In this document: positions 21,766-32,990 of the stretch, one piece after another
Position numbering within the stretch: position 1 is the first letter of the stretch
Layout: the number at the start of each line of letters is the position of its first letter
NCBI GenBank assembly: GCA_035772735.1
Contig: JASDFA010000011.1
Coordinates: forward strand, 2,232,001-2,296,000
Direction: 5' to 3'
Origin: Datura wrightii
Lineage: Eukaryota; Streptophyta; Magnoliopsida; Solanales; Solanaceae
DNA: 64,000 nt
The notes under the pieces: model-generated
Seen by the model: the letters and a program-made list of their open reading frames with translations, nothing else
What the model was told of the DNA's origin: nothing
Database searches by the model: none
Made by a program: the position numbers and the translations under genes

Positions 21766-22893
21766 ATGGGAAGGCCCTTTATACTTTACTACGATGAAAT
21801 CCCTTCTCATGATTGCATCCATTGTCGTATCTGCAGAACTCGAGTTGCATTCATCGAGGATTACTTCCCTAATGTAAAGATTCTCACTCTCTCTGCATCA
21901 TTTCTTACAATTTTTTTATAGTATCAATTTGTTTGTGAACATACCAACTGGTTCTGTCGGCTACACACGTTTTCTTTGACACCCAAATTTAGGAATTAAT
22001 TCCTTCTGAATATTCGTTTAGGAATTTATTATATTTCGATGAAATTGCTACTGATCTCATAAAGAGAATATGTAAGATTCAATCCCCTAATTTTGACAGC
22101 TATCTGTATCATGAATTGTGATTAATTAAGCATTGTACTCTTGCTTTTTTTCTTTTTGTTATATTTCTTGACTAAGCACAGAACAACTTATTATGCTCAT
22201 TTTCTTGTCTTGTACACTTTGCAGGTGAACGACTTATTGTCAGGAGGGTTCTTTAGTAAAGTGTAAGTCTCATGATCTCAGCATCTTGTGATTTTATTAC
22301 TTGCCTAAGCTTTTCATTGAGGTCCGAGGCATATGCATAAATTATATAAATGCAGGTTTAATGTTGAAGTACCAGAGGACGAGAGATATCATCAAGCTGT
22401 AGATGGCAAAACCCGAGCCAATACTTACTGTTTCGGATGTGGAATGCTGCTAGGATGGAAACTTGTGAGATGCTAATATTAAAGAGCATTTGATTTTCAT
22501 GAATAAGACGATTTTGTTGCTTTTTTAAATTTAAAAAAAAAAAAAAGAAGTTACAGAATCTATGATTTGTCCAGATTGCAGTCCCCAAACAGTCCATGTA
22601 TATTAGAGAAGGAGGATTCTTAATGAGATTGTAAGTTTCTAATTACAACTTTGCAAATTGATACTGCACACATATGCGGTATTACTTGTAAGGATTAATA
22701 CAAATGAGTATTTTGTGCCAGGCACAAGCTTATTTACTGGAACGATGTAACGTTGCTTACTTTTCTCATGGGAGGGGCTAATGAAGAGGCTCCTAATGAT
22801 CAAGATGGAGGTGCTAATGAACAGGATCATGATCAAGATGTAGGCACTGATGAGGAAAATGCTGATCAAGATGTAGGTGCTGACTGCTGCTGA
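21766..22893 (+). CDS. Yippee-like zinc-binding protein, copy 4
   Basis: Five exons join in frame to 160 residues: 21766-21873, 22225-22262, 22356-22464, 22575-22630, 22722-22893. Exon lengths 108, 38, 109 and 56 match the paralogs. The zinc pairs are Cys20/Cys23 and Cys74/Cys77, with CFGCGMLLGWKL closer to the family consensus than in copy 3. The Yippee domain ends with IYWND, then comes a short acidic tail (GGANEQDHDQDVGTDEEN, ADQDVGADCC). The tail stops 6 codons after the last ADQD unit, where a frame slip moves the DENRDIDSLLMLQ stretch out of frame. The upstream word TTCAAGAATCAAGAACTG is at 21495, 271 bp before the ATG. A tRNA-Val lies 550 bp downstream. The domain call is firm and the function unknown. 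Confidence 0.82.
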
Positions 22894-23443
22894 TGAAAAT
22901 AGAGACATTGACAGTCTACTCATGCTGCAGAACCATCTTATTAGGATATATAAAGATGTAGACTTCCACTGAGTACAGTCACTAGAGTTCATACTTCACA
23001 GATACTAATTCATAATTGTGTGATATTCTGTTTTCCGTTTTGGTTTTGAGATTACAGTACATATAACTACTTCAGGTTGGAATAAAGAAATCGACACTGA
23101 AACTTCAGGTTGGAATAAAGAAATTGACACTGAAACTTCAAGTTGGAAAAAAGAAATTGACACTGAAGTTTGTACATGTTTGAGCTCGGGTACTGCCGGG
23201 CATGTGTGTGTTAATTTACTGATTGATATGAAGGGTGCACAAGGAGTGAAGTTTACTGCTGCCTAAAAGCTTAAGAGCTAGCAAAATACAAATCTTGTAT
23301 TGTAGATACAATTCCTGTTCTTATGTTAATGTTAAGCTAAGGACAAGAGGAAGTAGAAACTTGATTTCTGAACTCAATTTCTGTCTTGTTTGGATTAGAT
23401 TTCGGAACTAAATACAGGAAGCAAAAATACTAAATAATGAACA
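22894..23443. other. 3' flank of Yippee-like copy 4
   Basis: A 35-bp stretch of type CTTCAGGTTGGAATAAAGAAAT TGACACTGAA is repeated about three times between 23080 and 23170. The stretch ending at 23440 shares GAGGAAGTAGAAACTTGATTT with the copy 2 flank. No gene is seen. Confidence 0.6.
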
Positions 23444-23517
23444 TGGCTTCGCCCGGACTCGAACCGGAGACCTTCAGTGTGTTAGACTGACGTGATAACC
23501 AACTACACCACGAAACC
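23444..23517 (-). tRNA. tRNA-Val(AAC): tRNA-Val (anticodon AAC)
   Basis: Identical over 74 nt to the other four genes. It lies about 550 bp beyond the stop of Yippee-like copy 4, on the opposite strand, which is the same order and orientation as after copies 2 and 3. Confidence 0.95.
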
Positions 23518-24424
23518 TTGGTGCTAAAAGTTTCTCCAGTGCTCTTATTTTTTGTATTAGGCATGAGTTCCAATACTTTTAGATCTAATATTGGTTTGCC
23601 TCTTACTCAAAATCTCATGTGAATTCACTTTGCTATACCTTCACTGGGACAGCTTTCAGTTCTCCACCTTAACAGTCATTAATCTAGAAATAGTTATACA
23701 AATTCTCCTAGCATGTGATTGAAAAAAACAGAATTAATGAGTGAGGTATTTAATGAGATATTCAGTTAGATAAAGGTAATTAGCTGCCAAATTAACAAAG
23801 AAAAATTCAGATTAGACACATTCAAATTAACAAGAACATTGCAGAAAGGATGATCTTAACAAGCAAAGGACATTAGTCTTTTCAGACTAACACAGGATTA
23901 ATAATTAATCCTGAAACTTAGTTACTGGTATTTAGGGTCCTAATTAGTTAGATTAGCTAACTAATCTTCTAGCTCCTAATACAGTATATAAAGATTAGTT
24001 TGTACTCATTCTAAAGTTAATGTTGAATATTACAACATCACAAATTCTCTCTATATCTCATATTCTTCATCTTCTTCATCCTCTCTTCTAAGTTCAACTC
24101 TCTGGTTTGAATAGCCCAATGGGTATGAAGCTGCTCAGATATTGCTCACAAAGTGAATGTCAATCCACCAATCAGCTTTCTCAACTTTTGGCAGTTTGTC
24201 ATTGTGAAAAACTAAAAGAAAGTGAACAAAACAACAATGTAAAAAGGAATAACTAGTACGATAACCATTTTAATTTATAGAAAGTAAACTTTGTTCCTTG
24301 AATATAGAATGAGAAACTACAGTACCTAGAGCTTAAGAATAAGAACTAGAACAACACAACAGAGAAACCAAAATACAGAAACAGCAGAAATTTCCATAAG
24401 ATCTAAGGCAACCAATTCCACAAT
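23518..24424. other. Array spacer with duplicated H4-side block
   Basis: Positions 24090-24235 match 9820-9950. The stretch 23870-24080, with TATATAAAGATTAG and a pyrimidine-rich end, could be part of an LTR but I cannot define it. No gene is seen. Confidence 0.5.
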
Positions 24425-24466
24425 CTAACCACCAAATCCGTTGCCTCCCTTTCCACGTCCATACTT
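24425..24466 (-). pseudogene. Histone H4 relic with a large internal deletion
   Basis: On the plus strand the stop and last codons (CTAACCACCAAATCC, encoding GFGG-stop) are joined to the N-terminal region (TTGCCTCCCTTTCCACGTCC, encoding GRGKGG). About 270 bp between them are missing and the ATG is lost. It sits in the H4 position of the unit, 230 bp before a tRNA-Val. Confidence 0.8.
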
Positions 24467-24698
24467 ACTTCTGTTCTTGTGCTGGACTAAACTACCATTT
24501 TATAGATCCACTTGAATTTTATAGCAAAGTATTCCTTTTGGCAAGTTGCTATTGCAATCTAGACACAAGTAAACAATCATATTTAAGGATTCTTAAGTAA
24601 ACAAGAGGACCCTGACTTCTTAAGTAAGTTGCAGCACCAGCCCGGTTTGGCACATTAGGAAAACTAATAAAAACTGAAGAAAAAACATACACCAGAAA

Positions 24699-24772
24699 TG
24701 GCTTCGCCCGGACTCGAACCGGAGACCTTCAGTGTGTTAGACTGACGTGATAACCAACTACACCACGAAACC
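24699..24772 (-). tRNA. tRNA-Val(AAC): tRNA-Val (anticodon AAC)
   Basis: The fifth identical 74-nt copy. It follows the H4 relic rather than a Yippee-like gene, so it probably belongs to a unit whose Yippee-like gene was deleted. The 3' T run is T6 at 24681-24686 (A6 on the plus strand). Confidence 0.95.
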
Positions 24773-26262
24773 TTGGTGCCATATACGATCCTGAATTTAC
24801 TGTAGAGTTTCTGCAATTGGGATAGTTCTATTTATAGATCTATTTTTGGTCTATAATGCATTTCAAAGGACTGATACCGTGATGAAAACTTAAACCAATA
24901 CTACAAAGGCCCAACAGTTGAGACAGCTTCAAAAATTAAGAAAAACAGGAAATAGGAGCCTGATGAATGAAATGTGGTTGTCGTGCTACTTTCTGTTTTG
25001 TGGACATGTCGGAGTGTATGTTGACGCAATATACTGCAGTCTCCCAGCACGAATATGATGCTGTTATTAACTAAATTTCAGACCTTGAAATAAATAGATG
25101 ATGAAATTTGCAGATATCCCTTGCCTACTACAGCAAATTGACCGCATGAGACAAAAGCTAACATGCTCAACTGTCCAAGTGGAAACAAAGCAATGATAGA
25201 AGCTACCCATATACAACTGCAGCTGTAGTCACGAGTTCAGCTGTGGCACTTATTTTACCATATGCACACGGTAAACTCACTTCACCAATACAAATACAGA
25301 GTAAAGCATACATATATGCGTAGGGTGAAGAGCACAACGCAAACAAAATTCAAAGCAATCAAGTCAAATATCTTAAAGATGGCTAACCAAATTCGGGATA
25401 TAGCTCAACAAAATGATGAAAATTCAATTTGACAAGAACCACAGCCTACAAGTTTGTTAAGCTGCACGATGCTCCAAGAGCTCTTTCATATTTATGACTT
25501 TTCTCATATGTGCCTCTCCATCTTCATTGATATACAATTTGATCAACCTTGAAAACTATGCGGAAATGGCACTCTTTGATCATTACAAACCATAGTGAAT
25601 GTCGACAATCAACATTAAGGTAAGGACTTAAATTACAATTAACACAATCAATCAACATCAAAGTAATCAACAACTGGAAAACAGAGAAAAACAAACTCAG
25701 ATTTCAAGTGGAAGTCAAAATTGAAACATCGCCCTCTCTAGTTCTGGTCTGAGAATGAAGCTTAGATGCTGGAAACAAAGTTAATGCTAAACCCCCGAAC
25801 AACTTTCACAAAATATTGGTGAGCATATGAATTTATTCTCACTTCTCTTTATTTCCCAACCTCTGGATATTAATCAATTTTCTCTACAAACTAAAAGAGC
25901 ATGAACAATAAAACAAACAACAAAAAGAAAGTACTCGATGAAAAACATAGATGAATGAAAATTGGCGCATTTCCCAAATGTCTAAAAATCCCTAATCTAT
26001 GGTTGCAAAAACAGAACTTTTATCGGATTGCACACAAACAAAATCAATTAACAACAATAATAATCAGCTAGAGCATAGAAATAGTAATTTATCAGAGAGT
26101 GAACTTTGTTCCTTGGATATGTAATCAGAAATTACAATATCTAAGAGCTTAAGAATAAGAACTAGAACAACACTACAGAGAAACCAAAACACAGAAACAG
26201 CAGAGATTTCCAAGATCTACATCAACTACCTAACAACTGATCTAAGCCACAAATTCCACATT
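24773..26262. other. Spacer upstream of H4 copy B
   Basis: The last 170 bp are probably the H4 3' UTR and share AAGAATAAGAACTAGAACAACAC with 24335-24360, the flank of the H4 relic. Words of the tRNA-H4 spacer seen at 9240-9340 recur here in diverged form (25080-25180). No coding region is supported. Confidence 0.55.
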
Positions 26263-26574
26263 CTAACCACCAAATCCATAGAGAGTTCTGCCCTGTCTCT
26301 TGAGGGCATAGACAACATCCATAGCAGTAACAGTCTTTCTCCTGGCGTGCTCAGTGTAGGTGACAGCATCACGAATCACATTCTCCAAAAAGATCTTCAG
26401 CACTCCACGGGTCTCCTCATAGATTAGACCAGAGATACGCTTCACACCGCCCCTACGTGCCAGCCTGCGAATAGCCGGCTTCGTGATGCCCTGAATGTTG
26501 TCTCTTAGAACCTTCCTGTGCCTCTTGGCTCCACCCTTGCCCAATCCCTTGCCTCCCTTTCCACGTCCAGACAT
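26263..26574 (-). CDS. H4: Histone H4 (array copy B)
   Basis: A single exon of 103 residues with the same protein as copy A; the DNA differs at several silent sites. The start is MSGRG; the open frame extends two codons further upstream (MK) into the leader, which I exclude. The TATA box at 26672 lies about 100 bp upstream. The 5' region to about 26890 is nearly the same as copy A (AACGGTGGAAACTGAATATG, GTGAGAGAAGATCTAGGGAT), so both copies probably share S-phase control. Confidence 0.97.
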
Positions 26575-26671
26575 TTTCACAGAGAAAATTGAAGATGATG
26601 AAACTTCTAGGGTTTTGGATTTGGGCGAACTCTCTTTGGTGAGATTGAGCTGCGATGGTGGTACTGGTGGG

Positions 26672-26679
26672 TATTTATA
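26672..26679 (-). promoter_or_regulatory. TATA box of H4 copy B
   Basis: The minus strand reads CCAAATATAAATACC, the same as in copy A, about 100 bp before the ATG. Confidence 0.7.
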
Positions 26680-26919
26680 TTTGGTGGAGTTGGGCGTGAA
26701 TTTTTGTGGACGTTTTGAAATGTGGCGGGGTATAAATCGTAGCCGCTAAATATTAGGAGATTGACCTGGTGATCGACGGATAATAATGTCGATCCATGTG
26801 AACGGTGGAAACTGAATATGAGCCGTTGATTTGAAAGGAAACTGATCCATGTGAGAGAAGATCTAGGGATGGTAATAGATCTTCTCCTAAAGAGCATTTG
26901 TTTTTTCTTTCTGCGCATT

Positions 26920-27347
26920 AATAGTAATTCAAAATTTTATGGGGGAAAATAGTTGTTTTTAAATTTTTATTAATTTAAAAATCTAGATAGAATTAATTAT
27001 TTTTTTAATTTTATTTATTATGTTAATTATTTTAAAATTAAGAAGCACGTAAATTAATTAATTAATTAAAAATATATTAATTACATTTCTATAAAAAAAA
27101 ATTAAAATATTATGCAAAATTTTATCTCAATAATTAAAAAAACAGAGAAAATACTAATTATGTAAAAGGAAAACAAATTAATCCTGTCACATTACAAGCA
27201 TGTCAAATAGCTAAATTCTAAAAACATGCATTTATGTTCCAATTGTAAGTAATTTAAAAAAGAAATAGTAAGCAGAAACTCGCGATATTATGTTAAAATA
27301 TTTGTATAGCTACAAATTTTTAAAAGTTATAACTTTAATTAAGTCAT
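26920..27347. other. AT-rich spacer, nothing recognised
   Basis: The stretch is dominated by A/T runs such as ATTAATTAATTAATT. I see no gene or named repeat. Confidence 0.5.
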
Positions 27348-27633
27348 ATTTCCTTCATTTTAAAATAAATTGTGTTTTTAATTTGGGCGTATCTCTTAAA
27401 AAAACGACTAGTTTTTAGAAAGTAAAATGTATTTTTACCTATTTATCCTTAATAAATATCTTGAAAAAGATGTAACTCTTTTAGTTTTTTTTTGGTTATG
27501 TAAAACTCTCTATATTTAAATAAGGGTAAAATTGAAAGAACATGATTGATGTCTTCTTGATTATGCAAAAAATTACTTATTTTGAAACGAAATGAAAAAG
27601 TTAAAATATCACTTGTTTTGAAATGAAGAGAGT
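27348..27633. mobile_element. Stowaway-like MITE
   Basis: The left end ATTTCCTTCATTTTAAAATAA and the right end (reverse complement ACTCTCTTCATTTCAAAACAA) are inverted repeats 286 bp apart, with TA at both borders. The interior is AT-rich and non-coding. Confidence 0.6.
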
Positions 27634-27789
27634 AATATTTATGTTTTTATAAAAGCTTCTCACTAAAATATTTTATTGTTTCTTTTTTTTCAAATGAATT
27701 GATTTTAATTTTTGTCCATAGCAATCGAACTTATCAGCCAGGTCATAAGTTCTTTGAGGTGCAGTACATAACATATGAGAGATTATACT

Positions 27790-30640
27790 GGAGAATCTTA
27801 GAAGTTCAATTGGTTGGCTGTCACGCCACGCCTTGGGGGGTATGACTGGCACCTGGTGCCCTACTAGGACCTGAACTACTGGACTGCTAAGCCTAGGCGC
27901 ATCTGGTACCTGGCTGGCTCTGATTCACATTTCTGGAAACAAAGGGCTATATAACGGCTGTAAACACAGCCTCCGGCCCATTGGCCTATAGCCTCCTGTA
28001 CTTGTAATAACAGCTGACCAGAACAAACAACTATAGGGAAGCCTATGCGGGCCGACAAGGCCACCATGCTGTCTAGTTATCTGCATTCAGCGATAAAATA
28101 CTAGAAGGCTACGTGACCGGCAAGGTCACCACTACTGTCAAACTTATGGCCCCACACGGCTAAAAGAAGCAAGAGTACTAACAGCTAACACTGCACGGCC
28201 TCACACGACCGGCTCAATTGACCACAGGGAAATATACAGACTGCAAGCCTCTAGGAATAGCAATAGAAATGATCGGGACAGGGCCCCGACCTACCCATAC
28301 TATATAACAACAGAAACTGAACTACACCTCTGGAATTCAGTCTCCGGATGACAGGAGCTGAACGCTCAACGCTGACAGGAATCACGTGGTGTCACCTGCT
28401 CGTCTATAAGTACCTGCAGGCAAGTAATGCAGCGCCCCACCGGGCGTCAGTACCGCTGGTACTGAGTATGTAAAGCAATAACTGACAACAAAATCTGAAA
28501 GCAATAATGTAACTGATAAAACTGAAGTAGAAGGAATAACTTAACTGTCTGATAATGTAAACCTTACCTTCTCTCAATCTTTACTGGAAGGGATGAGAGT
28601 CATACCTGGAAACGTATCGTGCTACTGCTGATCTACTTGTACCTAACATAACATGGCATAACATGAAATAACATAACATAGCAGACACAAACCTTACCCG
28701 GCCCCCATAAGCCGGGAGGTACAACCAGCACAGAATCTATACCCCTACCCCGGTCATCCCATCTCCTACAATGGCTGCAAGCATCCCGCCGGTCCCCTGG
28801 GTATGCACTTGGGCTCGCTGAGCCCCTGACTATAACTGCATCTGAGTCCGGAGGACTCCTGAATCTGCACCCGGGCGTATCCGCTCGGCTGGGGTCTGTA
28901 AGGGCCGATCAAGGCACAAATATGGGGAAAACTGGCATCCCATCTTCGTCCCCTGTGGGACGGCATGCCACTCCGTGGAGCGACGTATCCTCGTCCTCTG
29001 GCGGACGAGTCGATACAGCTATTAACCTTGGGCGGTCATGGATGCTAGGTAGTCCAACCCCAAACAATGCAACGGTCTCAACTAGTAATGCTGTCTGTGT
29101 ATCTCACATGCTGAGGCTAAGAGGGGTAAGGTACCGTATATATTACATGCTGAGCTAATGATAGTAATCTGTACGTATCTGTTACGTGCTGAGGCAGGTA
29201 AATATATATATAAATATGAATATAGTCTCCTGCCGGACTGTACTGGGGCAAATGCTATATAAGATAATGTTTCTGCCGAAAACTCTGCTGTTACTAAGTT
29301 TCTGCATACACTATATGCTGGACTAGTGATAGAAATATATACGTACTTAATACATGCTGAAGCTGGAAATAATATATATATATGTACGAATATGGTCTTC
29401 TGCCAGACTGTACTAAGGCTAATGCTGAACATGATATAGTCTTTCTGCTGAAACTATGTTGTAAACTAATTTTCTATAGTAACATGATTCACTATTTCTA
29501 ACATGCTTTCTAACTTCGTTTCAACTTATCATTCTATTTCCGAGCTGTCTTACAGGTACTTACTTGCTCTACTGAGTTTCGATTGAGCACAATAATATAC
29601 TAACATCCTGTGTAACATCGCATACTGAGCATACTGTGCAGTTTCTACTGCTTATATTAGAATCTCTATCATACTAGCAAATTTCATGCAAATTGTAACT
29701 CGATACTTTCAATATCGTACCAACAGTCATAACAAACGTAACACATGACTTCTGGACAATCTACTGGCCTTTAAATTACTATACTGTATCAAGATTTCTT
29801 AACTTGCCGAGGAAACGAACTTTACATACCTTATCTTCGACTATTCGTCCGTCGGACGAGGCTCGACCGGTACTTCAACTATTTTCTCCCAACTGCATTC
29901 ATAAATATGTCAATCAATACTAAATACAGCTTTATTGTAAAGAGCAACGTTACTTTCGATATAGTTTATAGCCTAAACTTAGGCTTATCGAAAGACGGTC
30001 GAAAACTCGCTATTTTCCAGCGGCCCAGAAGGGAGAAGTATTCACTTCTCAGCTAGGAACACATAGACATTAATTTAGAGCAATTCTACTTACTTTAGTT
30101 CGGTGGCTCGCCGCTTCGTCGGCCGTATTTCGCGAAACTAATTCCGTAGAAATGCTCTCTGCTGCTAAATACTCGGGTATCTGGGATTAATTTGAGTTTG
30201 GGCAGCGTTTGGCAGCGTAATCGGACGAAAATATTTAATTTTCTTCGTCTTCCTCGGCTTCACTGCGTTTCTCTGGAAATTTATAAGTATGAAATGATTT
30301 TAAACCGAAGTGGGGGCTTATATACTTGAGCCTGAACTTGGGCAACGTGTCACGGAGCCATCGCGGAGGCCTCACCTCCGTGACACGCTGCCATCGCGGA
30401 GGGGCTCTGTCTCGGCTCCTCCCGCGATGGTTCGACGGGCTTCTCGTCCGATCTTTTCCCGGGCCTTTCTCCAACACGTATGGCCTTCAAATATGCTTAA
30501 CCAACGTGGGAATAAGTCATCTGAATGCCGGGAATTCTACGGGGTGTAACATTGGCTACCTGAACTTTGATCTTATTGGTGTGAGATCGATTCCCCACCT
30601 TGTAATCTCCTCCCCTGTTACAAAAATAAAAATTATAAAA
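27790..30640 (+). mobile_element. SINE split by a solo LTR
   Basis: The left piece (to 27818) ends AGTTCAATTGGTTGGC, an A-box-like word. The right piece (from 30552) reads TTGGCTACCTGAAC, then GAGATCGATTCCCC at 30584 (a B-box-like word), then CACCTTGTAATCTCCTCCCC. Joined, the two parts look like one tRNA-derived SINE of a type that I associate with Solanaceae. The 2.7-kb LTR lies between the boxes, so the SINE is inactive. Confidence 0.65.
27819..30551. mobile_element. Solo LTR of a Ty3/Gypsy-like element, 2733 bp
   Basis: The ends are TGTCACGCC at the left and GGTGTAACA at the right, a TG...CA pair with imperfect inverted ends. The 5 bp TTGGC flank both sides (27814-27818 and 30552-30556) as a target duplication. 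No primer-binding site, gag or pol is present, so it arose by exchange between the two LTRs of a full element. It is far richer in GC than its surroundings. Inside, a tandem duplication of about 167 bp (29146 and 29313) and a strong hairpin near 30346-30430 occur. Small open frames inside are not gene-like. The family is inferred from the end sequence only. Confidence 0.85.
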
Positions 30641-31006
30641 TATTATGATACTAAAATATAAATTTAAACCCGCGAAAAAAAATTCCCTCAGAGATCAAAA
30701 TGAAAGACCAACACAAAATAGCAATAAAAGTGCAAATGACCCAAATGAGAAGTGTAAAGTTAATTATTTTAGTTCGAAATAAGCATATGTTTTAGATCTT
30801 GTATTGTTGGGTTGGAATAATTCAAAAATATATTTAACACGGTGTGATATTATCTGCTTTGGTCCAAATTCATAAAATCTTTCCCAAAAAGCCTCACATC
30901 TTTAAAAGCAACCAACACGGTATACTAACTTACTTTTCTTCTCAACTATCAATGTGGAACTTTGTTCACACACACCTAATAATCTATCTCTTAAATTAAG
31001 TTTCGA
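30640..31006. other. AT-rich spacer, nothing recognised
   Basis: No gene or named repeat is seen between the SINE remnant and the foldback element. Confidence 0.5.
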
Positions 31007-31832
31007 GTTAATTTCTCAAATGGTCACTCAACTATAGATAGTTCACTCAGAAAGTCATTTTTCTTTGCATTATAACTCAAAAGTCACTTAATTATTGGTG
31101 TTTCACTCGCAAAGTCACTTAACTATTGATGTTTCATTCACAAAGTCACTCAACCAATTATATAATGTTTTTCATTTAATTTTTTTCTAATGTAAAATTT
31201 TTATTTTAACCCAAATTTATAAGAAACAAAAATCTATTCATTTTAACCATTTTATTTACCTGCCCAACTTGACCCGACCCCTAAATTTTCAAAGTTTATG
31301 ATTTTAATTTACCAATATGATTTTCTTTTGCCATATTTAATAATATTCATTATTATTCTTATTTTGATATTTTTCATTTTTAAAATGCTAGCCTCAATTA
31401 GCAAAGAATAAATGTATTCGGATATTTGTTGTTTAATTATAAGAGATTGTTATTTAAGAAATAAAATGAAAAATTTAAACCGAATTATTTCTAAATTTAA
31501 AAAGAAAGAAGCATTCTTTTAAACAAAGAAAATAAAAAATGTCAAAATTGCATTTTTATAATGGGTCGGGTCAAGTGAGGTGATTTAAAAAAATGATTAA
31601 ATGAGTAGTTTTTTGTTTCTTATAAATTTGGGTTAAAGTAAAAATTCTATATAAGAAAAATTAAATGAAAAAATTATCTAATTGGTTGAGTGACTTTGTG
31701 AGTGAAATAACAATAGTTAAGTGATTTTGTGAGTGAAACACCACTAATTGAGTGACTTTTGAGTTATAAAACAAAAAAAAATGACTTTACGAGTAAACTA
31801 TTTATAGTTGAGTGACCATACGAGAAATTAAC
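31007..31832. mobile_element. Foldback-type MITE with about 280-bp inverted arms
   Basis: The left arm (GTTAATTTCTCAAATGGTCA, then AAAGTCACTTAACTATTG) is the inverse of the right arm (CAATAGTTAAGTGATTTTG, then GAGAAATTAAC at 31821). Each arm holds several AGTCACTCAAC-like direct repeats. The arms flank a short AT-rich centre with TGACCCGACCC inverted to GGGTCGGGTCA. No coding region is present. A long hairpin can form. Confidence 0.8.
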
Positions 31833-32229
31833 CCATCAAGTTCCACATGAATTACCACTATTCGTGGACTAAATTGAAGAATATAAATTAAAAAACAAAG
31901 TCTGGTAAGAGTTTGGGTCAGGTAAGTCAGAAAATCGGGTGATTAAATTTATTTAATTAGGGTCAGAGTTTAAAAATAGACCAGTAATAAAATGTCATAT
32001 GTATTTTAAATAAACTGTTTTAAAATTCAATATTGACCATTAGTCAAAATGATATTAGTGAGTTAAAAATGTAACAGATGAATATTTTTAACAAAATAAA
32101 TAAATAATTTTTAACAAAATAGATAAAATGAATGAGTATATTTAAACCTTTTCCAGTAGTTCAAGAAATTTTTGGCCCTTTCCGGTTTATGATTTTGGTT
32201 TGAGTTGAACTATGTAGGTGATTACATGT
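31833..32229. other. AT-rich spacer, nothing recognised
   Basis: I see no gene or element in this stretch. Confidence 0.5.
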
Positions 32230-32715
32230 GCTTTATATACTTGCCTGGTAGAATTAAGAAGGAAAGAGAACTCTTTGTGTGTTATATTCTAATATTTATT
32301 ATACCGTGTGAGGGATGATGAGAGTGAGGATACGTGGCATTATCAATGATTTTTAAATGAGGTATCGAGATCGCGAGGGCTAGGGAAGGGACATCAGTTT
32401 TCTATGAGACAGCAACGGTGGAATGATCAACTCTCCCGATGACGTGGCGTAAAGACAAATCCGTGGCAAGAGTATCAGAATGCTCGAGCTCGTACGGATA
32501 TGAGCAAGGTAAGAAAATTGGTCGGCACCTTCCTAATGGTACATAAAGTGTAGTACTTTTAAACTCCCATTGCATTACTCTATTGGCTGAGGCCTAGACT
32601 CTATAGCCTATAAATAGTAGACCCTCTTCTTTTGTAAAAAAATCTTACTCTATTCTCTCCGAAACAAATGTATTGCCAATACACTGTTTTTTGGGGCTCT
32701 AAGCATTTTTCTTTA
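32230..32715 (+). mobile_element. LTR-like remnant next to Yippee-like copy 5
   Basis: A GC-richer stretch with GCCTATAAATAGTAGACCC (a TATA box and start-like region) and a following TCTTACTCTATTCTCTCC pyrimidine block, typical of plant LTR R/U5 regions. The conserved array flank starts abruptly at about 32721, marking the right edge. The left edge and family are uncertain. Confidence 0.45.
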
Positions 32716-32990
32716 CTTTGTATTCAAGAATCAAGAACTGATTTTTCTATATCAATTGAGTCTCATCATTTGAGAAGTAGGCATCTACTCTGTTATAAAT
32801 CCTGCCCATTTTTATAATTTCTTGAATTCTCATTGTCTGCAAACTCTGTTCTTTTCATATTCATAATCTGGTTCGAAGTTGGTCTTTTTTCCACTAATTT
32901 TTCAGCAGTTCATCTTTGATATTTCTCTTCCACTTTGTTCTGTAAGGTGGTGAAACATATCTATTAGGAGTTGCTTCTTGATTCAACAAA

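Noticed and set aside
28766..29432. Open frames inside the solo LTR
   Set aside because: They are short, without homology that I can see, and lie in a non-coding LTR with defined ends.
30235..30661. Arg-rich frames at the LTR end
   Set aside because: They overlap the GC-rich hairpin and cross the LTR border at 30551, so they cannot be an element or host gene as a unit.
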